Below, piece by piece: positions 12,978 through 19,287 of a stretch of DNA of 64,000 bases (the stretch's first letter is position 1; each line of letters starts with the position of its first letter). The stretch comes from Branchiostoma floridae (Eukaryota; Chordata; Leptocardii; Amphioxiformes; Branchiostomatidae). The position numbers and the translations under genes are program-made. Where the stretch lies: positions 15,197,883-15,261,882 of the forward strand of contig NC_049987.1 of assembly GCF_000003815.2 (NCBI RefSeq), in the 5' to 3' direction. The notes beneath the pieces are model-generated. The model ran no database searches. It was not told the origin of the DNA and saw nothing but the letters and a program-made list of their open reading frames with translations.

Positions 12978-14533
12978 CCAATTCGTCTATCAGATTGTAA
13001 TATATTGCATTGTGATAGCACATCTATATCACTTTTAATGGGGTTACTCCCGGAACACACACACCACTACCAGTGGACTAGCCCCCTGCTGTAGTAATTG
13101 CGTTGTGTGGCCCAAGGGCTACTGAAACGGAGATGGGCGCCGCCCTATGCGCCATCAGGCGCGGGAAGGACTTTAACTTTTTAACTAACTCCCGGAACAA
13201 AACGTCGAGTAAGGTTAGATAAAATGGCATTTTGACCTTCCGTTGTTTTCTCATTAATGAATTAAGAAAGAACGAAACCGTAACGAATATAGATAGACGG
13301 GCATACAAGAATTCTAAATCTAATTTTTTGGGCCATATAGATGATGTCATCAGGTCTTATTGCCCCTAATACTTTTTTTTCTATGAGAAAATACAACACT
13401 TTGGTGCATAATGATGAAAGCTCCAAACTCACATTTGCACCACTTGATATCAGCTAATGATCTGTAGTTATTAGAAAATAATTGTTTTCATCTAATTAAA
13501 AAGTTCATTTTCTAATAATTACAGATCATTAGCAGATATCAAGTCGCGCAAACGTGAGTTTGTAGCTTTCATCATTATGTACCAAAGTGCTGTATTTTCT
13601 CATAGAAAAATATATTAGGGGCAATACAACCTGATGACGTCATCCATACGGCCAAAAAAAATCAGATTTAGAATTCTTTCATGCCCATCTATCAATATTC
13701 GTTACAGTTCCATTCTTTCCTAATCAATTAATTAGAAAACAATGGAAAGTCAAAATGCCAATTTAGCCAACCTTGAAACCTTAAGAGGAGTAGCATCAGT
13801 ACAAGCCAGGGGCTTCACTTTGACATTATTACCCGCAATTCTTTTCACGGCGCATGCGTACTCGGAAGTGTGAACGAGCGTATTCCAAAGGCATAAATAG
13901 CACAGATCTAGTATTGATCTTCGTGGTCAAAATTGACTGTAAAAATGCCATCGTAGTTTGAGCTCTGTGAGTGATATCTATAAGGCCACGTTGATTTGAT
14001 TATATGGATGACCTCCGCGCTCGCACCAATTTTCGGCCATTTCCAAAAACAAAAAGTTTTCGACCACACAATAAATTGTGCAAAGCAGCTGTAAAATGAG
14101 CACAAATATTCCGTAGATTGAAAAAAAAGTATCAGAAAACAGATAACTAATGCCATATATAGAATGCCAAAATGAATCTAAAGTCAAAGAATAAGATGTG
14201 AAAGGACGGAAAGAAAAAAAAAAATCTATTGTTGGTTGGGGGAGGTACCAGTACAGAAAATTCAGGTCCAGAGGATCATGGTATACCATACTATGTGTAT
14301 TTAGTCCTATGTTCAACCTTCCTGGCCACTTTGATTTCATACTGAAGGCAACTTTTTTTTTTTTTGCCAAACTTTTTTTTATTCGCTCGCTCGCATCAGT
14401 TTTGGAGTTCCCGGAGGATGTCATCCATATAATCAAATCAACATGGCCTAACCTAGAAAAAAATCTCACCGGCTTGACTAAGATGTACAAGGCTCACCAG
14501 AACGGCGAGCACCTGGAGGCACCCAACCCTCAT
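505..14533 (-). CDS. Mosaic secreted/cell-surface protein: signal peptide, pentraxin, F5/8C, LamG-like, C-type lectin, FN3 x3 (5' part, 13 exons)
   Basis: Thirteen exons join with consistent phases: 14533-14470, 12915-12728, 11130-10888, 9430-9265, 8677-8391, 7332-7191, 6420-6090, 5491-5199, 4349-4140, 3908-3717, 3569-3282, 1374-1099 and 765-505. They encode about 980 residues without a stop. Domain order is signal peptide (1-21), pentraxin (22-219), F5/8C (220-363), LamG/ConA-like (364-571), C-type lectin (572-705) and three FN3 (706-801, 802-893, 894-980). Every domain border falls on a phase-1 intron, the classic arrangement for exon-shuffled extracellular modules. Twelve junctions have GT-AG introns or open donors; intron 3 appears to be GC-AG. 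The known domain families bind carbohydrates, phospholipids or cell-surface ligands, so a secreted or membrane recognition role is inferred. The 3' end is outside the window, so a transmembrane segment or catalytic tail is unknown. I do not recognise a named orthologue. Confidence 0.85.
1099..1374 (-). CDS. Exon 12: fibronectin type III domain 2
   Basis: The exon encodes TPPPEDFQVVSITETSVRVS, WRKQ, then FNDLRPAVEYVISATSINRY, a canonical FN3 (P, W, L.P...Y...v.a). It is a single-exon module, phase 1 to phase 1, between a CTTGCTCCAG acceptor and an ACA A|GTAAGG donor. Confidence 0.85.
1711..1810. other. Assembly gap (100 N)
   Basis: Exactly 100 N, a nominal scaffold gap in the intron between FN3 exons 11 and 12. 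Coding sequence hidden here cannot be excluded, although the flanking exons splice in phase without it. Confidence 0.99.
2165..2640. repeat. About three imperfect ~150-bp tandem copies inside intron 11
   Basis: Copies share TTTGAACTTGACACTGCAGG, a GCGCTATATCT core, and GATATTT..ACATGGGTTGG ending near 2280, 2430 and 2580. No coding pattern is conserved between copies. The intron from 1375 to 3281 holds nothing else that I recognise. Confidence 0.65.
3282..3569 (-). CDS. Exon 11: fibronectin type III domain 1
   Basis: The frame reads FSLRWKYPSAHLSG, GCHIWYQD, then INGLKSGTKYNVTVRAIVG. W in strand B, L.sGTkY.v.v.a in strand F are FN3 landmarks. Cysteines CSSE, GCHI and NVLCIT are unusual for FN3. 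One whole module lies in one exon, phase 1 to phase 1 (acceptor TTTTTTTTCAG, donor ACT G|GTAAAT). Confidence 0.8.
3717..3908 (-). CDS. Exon 10: C-type lectin domain, C-terminal half
   Basis: The exon encodes GTWLWTDGT, FTAWGGNQPNYHEGDQFCAS, DRWNDANCIRPKKFICER. The WND motif and the last two disulfide cysteines are present. The Ca2+/sugar-selectivity tripeptide is QPN rather than the common EPN (mannose-type) or QPD (galactose-type), so specificity cannot be assigned. It exits in phase 1 at CGAG|GTTGGT. Confidence 0.85.
4140..4349 (-). CDS. Exon 9: C-type lectin domain, N-terminal half
   Basis: The frame reads DSCPYGWYLSGYVCYRAFDE, SWHTANTRCRREGGRLATVK and EEFWIGLSDL. These are the long-form CTLD landmarks: two N-terminal Cys, the A...C...G..La...d core and FWIGLSD. 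It starts after a TCTTCCAACAG acceptor and ends CTA G|GTGACA in phase 1. Confidence 0.85.
4537..4830. mobile_element. Remnant of a piggyBac-type MITE family, interrupted by an assembly gap
   Basis: TAAACCTATTC precedes the gap, and after it TTTTGAGGCCCTCAGC, then a stretch through TTGCCATGGCAACC, runs parallel to 38077-38226 in the TTAA-flanked element at 38.05-39.0 kb. The gap starts where that element has its poly-G tract. Non-autonomous; it lies in an intron of the mosaic gene. Confidence 0.6.
4552..4651. other. Assembly gap (100 N)
   Basis: Exactly 100 N, falling just inside the terminal inverted repeat of a MITE remnant where a G homopolymer is expected. Confidence 0.99.
5199..5491 (-). 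CDS. Exon 8: LamG/ConA-like domain, C-terminal half
   Basis: The exon encodes LATDRWHYVGGSYDYSTGEQ, AVWVDSVKAGSK and YAGRISCLQLFDFSLNEHQI. W..v...yd...g....yvdg and G.is.lq.fd..Ls..qi are the typical second half of the fold. It enters in phase 2 after a GACATTTCAG acceptor and exits in phase 1 at G|GTACGT. Confidence 0.8.
5600..5860. other. GC-rich intronic block with degenerate internal repetition
   Basis: A GC-rich stretch between exons 7 and 8 with several recurring GCGTACAGGCTC/GCGTACACGCTC-like words. Overlapping frames are open in several phases. No splice-supported coding segment is needed here because exons 7 and 8 join in phase. I see no recognisable gene. Confidence 0.4.
6090..6420 (-). 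CDS. Exon 7: LamG/ConA-like domain, N-terminal half
   Basis: The frame reads PVGRWPLNEQDGARDVTGNG followed by AFLFNGTSHIRILNDGDLDV and FSYTLLAHVYMDP. The W.L....g..D.tGng and f.G...i.i patterns are those of LamG-type/ConA-like lectin modules. It enters in phase 1 after a TTGTACAG acceptor and exits in phase 2 at GC|GTAAGT. Confidence 0.8.
6640..6910. repeat. Dispersed repeat copy (GCCATTTCCTGCAT family)
   Basis: GAAATCCTGATCCTCTGAATCGCCATTTCCTGCATC resembles the core repeats at 12.0-12.3 kb and 17.25-17.85 kb. Non-coding, in intron 6. The rest of the intron has no recognisable feature. Confidence 0.45.
7191..7332 (-). CDS. Exon 6: F5/8C domain, C-terminal third
   Basis: After a CTTCCTCCAG acceptor the frame reads TFPGNTDRNTPVRNEL and ITARYVKFHPLTWRDWPSMR, the conserved GN.D....v.n...i.ARY..hP..W segment. 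The domain ends RAGVVA and splices in phase 1 (C|GTGAGT). The usual final Gly-Cys of the family is absent, so the N- to C-terminal disulfide may not form. Confidence 0.8.
8391..8677 (-). CDS. Exon 5: F5/8C (discoidin) domain, N-terminal two thirds
   Basis: The exon encodes SPSMSASSQYNNREGPDNGV, then WAPRTPDQREWLMVDLHKTY and VTAIITQGRDEQ. The W...EWLxVDL and TQGR motifs are the core of coagulation factor 5/8 type C domains. It starts after a TTTGATGCAG acceptor in phase 1 and ends GTA|GTAAGT in phase 0. Confidence 0.85.
9265..9430 (-). CDS. Exon 4: pentraxin domain, C-terminal third
   Basis: The frame reads VYTGDMSCLNVWDRVLSPRE and continues through LRQCGQGGNVLDWSREAW, the C-terminal pentraxin motif (NvWd.vLs, gnv.dW). 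The exon starts after a CCTGTCCAG acceptor and ends TGT G|GTAAGC in phase 1. The closing Cys (NQC) also matches the first Cys expected at the start of an F5/8C domain. Confidence 0.8.
10739..10828. repeat. (CA)n microsatellite
   Basis: An almost pure CA run with a few CG interruptions, about 60 bases from the inferred donor of exon 3. The high-scoring open frames over it are artefacts. Confidence 0.95.
10888..11130 (-). CDS. Exon 3: pentraxin domain, middle
   Basis: After a TTTTAG acceptor the frame reads FWINGAYKHAAANETRLNLD, then CHTVCYTWLSQDGRWSFYVD. VCYTWLS fits the pentraxin signature HxCx[ST]Wx[ST] except that the first His is Thr. The exon most plausibly ends at FDVDQ with donor CAG|GCAAGT (GC type). 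Joined to exon 4 this gives DQ-VYTGDMSCLNVWD, which aligns without gaps to the pentraxin FD.sQaF.Gdms.lNvWD core. Reading on to the later GT at AAG|GTTATG would insert about 14 foreign residues. Confidence 0.78.
11745..12265. repeat. Composite repeat: short TACGTAGAGCGTAATCGG array plus dispersed core
   Basis: From 11755 to 11945, words such as CGTAGAGCGTAATCGG recur in degenerate copies. From 12005 to 12260 the sequence is the reverse complement of the core repeat near 17750-17830 (shared GGTCCAGATTTCAAAAT and GGGCGACGCT-type words). It sits in intron 2 of the mosaic gene. Confidence 0.55.
12728..12915 (-). CDS. Exon 2: pentraxin domain, N-terminal third
   Basis: The exon starts after a CATTTCAG acceptor and reads SNYVRLNVTTPPGLDALTTC, the N-terminal strand pattern of pentraxin/ConA-like folds. 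The Cys in LTTCVQL sits where pentraxins place the first disulfide cysteine. It ends after LFR at a GTACCG donor in phase 0. Phase-1 entry matches exon 1. Confidence 0.75.
12940..12973. repeat. (AATC)n microsatellite
   Basis: About eight tandem copies of a tetranucleotide, just upstream of exon 2 on the minus strand. Confidence 0.85.
13200..13790. mobile_element. Fold-back element: long near-perfect inverted repeat
   Basis: Two arms of roughly 275 bp (about 13205-13483 and 13508-13787) are reverse complements, meeting at a short AT-rich loop near 13495. Matching pairs include GATGATGTCATCAGG with CCTGATGACGTCATC and CTATGAGAAAATACA with TGTATTTTCTCATAG. The right-arm end is found again near 43650-43780, so the family is dispersed. 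No transposase is present. Confidence 0.75.
13981..14453. mobile_element. Non-autonomous element with ~32-bp terminal inverted repeats
   Basis: The left end AGGCCACGTTGATTTGATTA and the right end reverse complement AGGCCATGTTGATTTGATTA match for about 32 bases, continuing into TATGGATGAC. The 470-bp element ends about 16 bases from the donor site of the signal-peptide exon. No coding capacity. Confidence 0.65.
14470..14533 (-). CDS. Exon 1: signal peptide
   Basis: The ATG at 14533 opens MRVGCLQVLAVLVSLVH followed by LSQA, a typical signal peptide with a hydrophobic core and a likely cleavage after Ala21. The exon ends in phase 1 at a strong donor (G|GTGAGA, donor G at 14469). The next exon (12915) accepts phase 1 and reads on in the pentraxin frame. 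Upstream on the minus strand a TTCTGCATTAG acceptor-like stretch lies about 20 bases before the ATG, so a 5' UTR intron is possible. No promoter element could be assigned. Confidence 0.75.
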
Positions 14534-15245
14534 GGCTGTTTATCTGCTATTCCTAATGCAGAAGTAGAATAAACACATTAATCACTTTGGATTTAATTAT
14601 CAATATACTGTTGTTAAATGGATCATTATAATTGTGATATCAATAAATAGAATCATGAAAATACGCAAAATATGAAAAACGCCAACATTTTTAAAATTGT
14701 GAACACCTGCATTAAATCGTGTTATGTATTTATAACCATATTTGTGGAAATCAACTTATCACTAACATGACTAAAATATATTGTATCTCAATAGCGTATT
14801 TCAATGACTGTTGATGCAACATGCTTTCAACTTGTCCATGAATGATGCTGATCTGCCGGTGTATCGCCAGAGGACGCTGTTAGACTGTTTTCCGTAGTAT
14901 ATTACTGTATGAACTGATGCATGATGGATGCTAAGGTAGGCGTTATAAAACTTCTCTGATTGCAGCCACATAGATTTAGCTAGCTACGTACCTAGCAGCC
15001 AAAGTTTTCATGCCCGGCTGCTGCTTAGTTGCATATTACAGCAACTTAAGTATGGGCGGTGAGCAAAATGCCTAGTCTGTAACAGACACCTTGGGCTGCT
15101 GTAAAATACTAGATGACTTACTTGACTTACTTACGAGCCAGATAAACTATAGGTTACCAGAGGAGTATAATATCCAGCCTCGGTTGGGAGTATGTGACTC
15201 TTTGGCTATGATGAATCATTCACCATATATTAATATGGCTTGAAA

Positions 15246-15388
15246 TATACTGTAAATGCATTCAAGTTCGCCAAGATTTACTTTCGCGGTAACAAAAAAA
15301 ATGGAGTGTTCGTGGTGGTTTTAAGTTCGCGGTGAATTGGCCACCGCGAAAACAAAACCACCGCGAACGTTTCTGCATTTACAGCACC
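15246..15388. mobile_element. Short MITE with TACTGTAAATGCA-type inverted ends
   Basis: ACTGTAAATGCA at the left and TGCATTTACAGC at the right are inverted, and an internal hairpin pairs GTTCGCGGTGAATTGGCC with GGCCACCGCGAAAAC-type sequence. About 140 bp and non-coding. The stretch from 14580 to 15245 contains nothing else I recognise. Confidence 0.65.
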
Positions 15389-15718
15389 TTTTTTGCATAC
15401 CTGCACAGGTGCAGGTAACATTGGAAATTGCCTGAGCCAGACAACTTTCACCTGCACCACTCAGAATCAAGGAAGTATTGATCATACTAAAATCTGTTCG
15501 GAAACCATTACCACTATTCTAAGTGAGGTGCAAAGACGCTCCTGACCTGGTTTCGCATTCTTGAAAGGCGACACCTGGTCGGGAGCAGTCCACGTGACCC
15601 CACGACACACCTGAACATTCTCACCTGCTTAAGGTCGTATTTAAACGTTGAGAATTCCCATTTATCCCCTCTTTGACCTTCGCGGTTTTCCCGATCGTCC
15701 AGATCGAGGCGGCTGCGG

Positions 15719-16342
15719 TTGCGTTATGATTCGTCATCAGCGCCCCGTTCCACCGCCACCGCCACCCCCCGTGCCGGCTCAGGCGGCAGCTTCGCCTCAG
15801 CCGGGCCGAGTCCAGCAAGCAGCACATTCGGGGACGGGCGGCCCAGTGTTACCCCAGCCCCAGGCTCCACCGGTCCAGGCGCTAGCGTCAGTTGTTCCTC
15901 CAGTCCCGGCCAGCAGGCCCAAGTTCCGCAGGCCCAGTTTCCGCCGGCCCCGGGTCCACCAGTCCAGGCACAAGCGGCCGGTGTTCCTCCAGTTCCCGGC
16001 CAGCAGGCCCAGGCTCCGCCGACCCCAGTTCCGCCGGACCCAGTTCCGCCGGTCCCGGGTCCACCAGTCCAGGCTCAATCGGCCGTTGTTCCTCCAGTTA
16101 TTGGCCAGCAGGCCCAGGCTCAGCCGGCCCCGGGTCCACCAGTCCAGGCACAAGCGGCCAGTGTTCCTCCAGTTCCTGGCCAGCAGGCCCAGGGTGGTCT
16201 CCAGGAGGTAGGCGCTTTGGTATTTTTGTTTTGTTCGGTCAGTTTGGCCGGTGCGGGATTATTTTTGCAGCGTTACAGTACTTTGTTTGTTTTGGCCTGT
16301 TTCGTTTTAACTTGTGTTTTAGTTGCTACTTGGTTTCTCTAA
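15719..16342 (+). CDS. Proline/glutamine/alanine-rich repeat ORF, probably degenerate
   Basis: The frame encodes repeats of the type VPPVPGQQAQ and PGPPVQAQAA. It ends in a hydrophobic tail after a potential donor (GAG|GTAGGC near 16209). The start of the repeat lies in another frame (15648-15900, VPPPPPPPVPAQAA): a single missing T near 15906 (CCAGTCCCGG against CCAGTTCCCGG in the next unit) appears to break the frame. Such regions are common in Gag-like proteins and in extracellular linkers. No function can be assigned and it may not be a gene. Confidence 0.35.
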   Translation: MRYDSSSAPRSTATATPRAGSGGSFASAGPSPASSTFGDGRPSVTPAPGSTGPGASVSCSSSPGQQAQVPQAQFPPAPGPPVQAQAAGVPPVPGQQAQAPPTPVPPDPVPPVPGPPVQAQSAVVPPVIGQQAQAQPAPGPPVQAQAASVPPVPGQQAQGGLQEVGALVFLFCSVSLAGAGLFLQRYSTLFVLACFVLTCVLVATWFL

Positions 16343-16519
16343 AATTTTGTTCGTTTTGTTGGATATCAGGTATTGTTGTATTGTTGTGTACGTTGATTGC
16401 AGGAATTTTGGTTGAAACGTAGGTCCAGGTGTTTCCGCAGTTGAATTGTAATGCTAATTGAAGAACACGGTGTTGTAAATGAGATGGACAGGTAACGTAT
16501 TACGTTGGATGCATTATGG

Positions 16520-18490
16520 GATATGGCGAAAGGTTTGCTCGCAAGGTCGTACTGATTTTGTGTTACATTTTGGCGAATGGTGTGCTCGCAAAGTATGGCA
16601 TTTGTTGTATTATTGTAGATACTGGGGGCGTTACCCTGGAGTGGGTTGATTGGGTGGCGAATGGTATGCTCGCAACCTTCGCAGCGATGCATGTGAGAGG
16701 TATTTTATTAAAACGCTGTAACAGGGTTAGCAATCGGGGTACTATGTGATACATTGAAGTGTTTTGGCGAATGGTTTGCTCGCAAGTTTAGCAGTGATTC
16801 CGTGTGATACGATTTGTTGATTGTATTGGTTGAGGGTCTGCATGGGGGGGTCTTGGTAACGCTTAACGGTGAATTCAGGAGGCCCGGTAACGGTTAACGG
16901 TAAATTCAGGAGGCCCGGTAACGCTTAACGGTAAATTCAGAAGGAGTTACAAAACATAACACCGTTAAAAGTAACATTGACGTGCATTCCTATTTATACA
17001 ACGCTAGAGTAGTTATATCAATGGGGGAAAATATCCCGGTCTAATGACAAAGCAAAAGGTGCCCGGAACGCAGAGGAATGACAGGGACATTGTCCATGAC
17101 ATCTGTAAATTGACGGAGGCAGAGTTCCCGGCCCGCCACAGAGACGGCGTCAGCAAATTTCTTATGGGGGGATTGGACTATTGTGAGTTTCAGCACCTGG
17201 GCCGGAGAGCCGAAGGCGCGACGCATTCCGGGGGGGTCCGGGGTATGCTCCCCCGGGAAAATTTTAAAATCAAGACCCTCTTAAATGCTATTTCCTGCAT
17301 TTTCGGCAAATTTTGCCGACTGACTAAGCTAGGTTGATTTTGACATTTTCATCAAATTACACAATGATTATAGCTTTGGCCTCCACCCCCAGAGCTCCCG
17401 ACATATCTTACCATTTCGAGCTCAGAAGGCACGGGACGTTGCAATATAAGTCCGGGAAAATTTTAATCTGGACCGTCTGAAACGCCATTTACTGCATTTT
17501 GAAGGACACATTCTGCTGTAAGACGAAGCTAAATTAAATGACATTTTATTAGAGAGAAAAGTTTTTTGTGCCCCTAACATATTTTCACCATGTCATCGTG
17601 AGCGCCAAAGGCGCCAGCCGTCGCAAGGAAGGTCTGGAGAATACCTCATTTTTTGCATTCTAGGAGTACTTTTTGCCCGAAACTAAGCTGAGTTTTCACT
17701 GAAATCTGTATGAGTGATAAAGTTTTTGAGGGCGACGCTTCCGCAACATATTTTACCCTGTCCAGAGCCGAAGGCCGGGAGGCTCGGAGAAAATTTTGAA
17801 ATCTGGACCCTTTGAAACGCCATTTCCTGCATTTTCCGGGTTCTATCTGGCATTTGACTTCGTGTGTATAACGGGTTACGAAAAATTTCTTGGTAACGCT
17901 TAACGGTGAATTCGGGATAACAAATAACGGTTAACGTTGAATTAAAACGACCAATAACGCTTCACGAAGAATATACCGATAACGGTCAACGTTAAATTAG
18001 AGAGGGTCGGTAACGATTAACGGTGAATTAAAATGGCTCGTAACGCTTAACGGAAAAAGGCATGCAGACCCTCTTGGTTAAACAAAAAGTTTTGACACGC
18101 TCTGTAAGTGCGAAGTATCGCGTTGCCCGCATTTCGTTGGAAGTGATTTGGTGAAGGGTTTGCTCGCTAGTTTCGCAGTGATGTTGTTGATACGATTTCT
18201 TGAGTGAATGACTAGAAAAACGTAAAATATGACTGGTTATGTAAGTGCTGAGTTACGTGGTAAACTTGATACATTGGAAGTGAGTGGGCGATTGGTTTGC
18301 TCGCAAGTTCCGCGATGTGGGCTATGAAAAGTGGCGAAAGGTATCTTTGTTAAGGTGGATATGAGTTTGCAAATGTTCTGATAACTATTTTGTCGCACAC
18401 CTCTTGATACAATTGAAGTGATTTGGCGAAGATTTATTTCCGTGCAAGTTATGCGGTGATTTGTGATGTGATTTGGCGAAAGTGTACGCG
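16520..18490. repeat. Irregular direct repeats with TTTGGCGAATGGTTTGCTCGC core
   Basis: Copies of GGCGAATGGTTTGCTCGCAA or close variants begin near 16524, 16572, 16655, 16766, 18151, 18286 and, more degenerate, 18333, 18425 and 18474. Several are preceded by GATACATTGAAGTG and followed by CGCAGTGAT...GATACGATTT. The group is split by the array and core at 16855-18055. Confidence 0.7.
16855..18055. repeat. TAACGCTTAACGGTGAATTC minisatellite arrays flanking a ~900-bp core
   Basis: Three 31-bp copies start at 16855, 16886 and 16917. About six ~30-bp copies run from 17892 to 18055. Between them lies a core with about four imperfect units of the type GAAAATTTTGAAATCTGGAC followed by CGCCATTTCCTGCATTTTC (near 17255, 17455, 17620, 17790). 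The core family also occurs inverted at 12.0-12.3 kb. No coding signal. Confidence 0.75.
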
Positions 18491-18666
18491 GTAGGGGTTA
18501 GCTGTTACATGTTTTGTGTTGAACTCACAGATGTTAGACTCGCGGATAGACTTATGACTGGGAGATGTTAGTGTAATTGTGTGTGGTATTCATGTGCAAT
18601 TGTTGGAATTACTGATGATTTGCAAGCCTGCTATTGTGTGACGTATTTGAGAATGCTAATCGTTAA

Positions 18667-19287
18667 GCTTCCCAGCTGTTTCTTGGGACAGTGGGTCGAA
18701 AATTGATTCGTGTGTTGAAACGGGAGATCTTAAGTAGAGTGCGTTATGTTCCCTCCCAGGTGGTAAATCAGTTGCAGCAGCAGCTGAGGGACATGGCGGA
18801 GGCTAAGCAGATGGAGAAAGTGGAGGAGGCGAAGTATCAGGCGCTGGAGCAGGCAAGGATCCCGCACCCAATGTTTTCGGCGTCACGTTTGATCTCATCC
18901 CTGGCATACCTTGAGGAAAAGGCTCGGGCGGTGAATCACCCAGACCTACGGAAGTTCAGGGCTACACTGCGCGAATCCCGGGGTTATGAGTTTCATCCAA
19001 ATCTAGGGAGAATGGTTTTGAGAGCGCTGGGCCCTAAGGAGGACGAGGAGGTCTCGAAAACATTTTCGTCTGTTTCCAATCAGTTTCAGCGGCAGTATCA
19101 CTCAACCACCTCTTTCTCTAGGGCTCGAGCGTTTTATCAGTCACGTGGTGGGTGCTGGAAGTGTGACGAGTATTTGCATTTGCGAGCTGACTGCCCCCTG
19201 GGCAAAGGCGGGCCGGTCCGACATCAGTGGTCTGCGACTTCTGCGCGGGGTAGAGGTCGTGGCCGCGGTCGAGGCAACGCTTTTTGA
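18667..19287 (+). CDS. Gag-like ORF with CCHC zinc knuckle and RG-rich tail
   Basis: An open frame of about 207 codons without an obvious ATG at its start (upstream TAA at 18664). It has a basic N-terminus, a glutamine/charged helix (QLQQQLRDMAEAKQMEKVEE) and a CX2CX4HX4C zinc knuckle, CWKCDEYLHLRADC, then a GRGRGRGRG tail. This layout is typical of retroelement Gag-like nucleic-acid-binding proteins. No protease, reverse transcriptase or recombinase follows before the frame ends. The missing start suggests an internal exon (acceptor TTCTTGGGACAG at 18690) or 5' truncation. Confidence 0.55.
   Translation, partial: ASQLFLGTVGRKLIRVLKREILSRVRYVPSQVVNQLQQQLRDMAEAKQMEKVEEAKYQALEQARIPHPMFSASRLISSLAYLEEKARAVNHPDLRKFRATLRESRGYEFHPNLGRMVLRALGPKEDEEVSKTFSSVSNQFQRQYHSTTSFSRARAFYQSRGGCWKCDEYLHLRADCPLGKGGPVRHQWSATSARGRGRGRGRGNAF

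Noticed and set aside
13908-14490. Long minus-strand frame MYILVKPVRFFSRLGHVDLI
   Set aside because: It crosses an element with terminal inverted repeats and runs antisense to its arms; no protein features.
16855-18055. Regularly spaced direct repeats resembling a CRISPR array
   Set aside because: Unit plus spacing is a head-to-tail 31-bp minisatellite without unique spacers, and the DNA is clearly eukaryotic.
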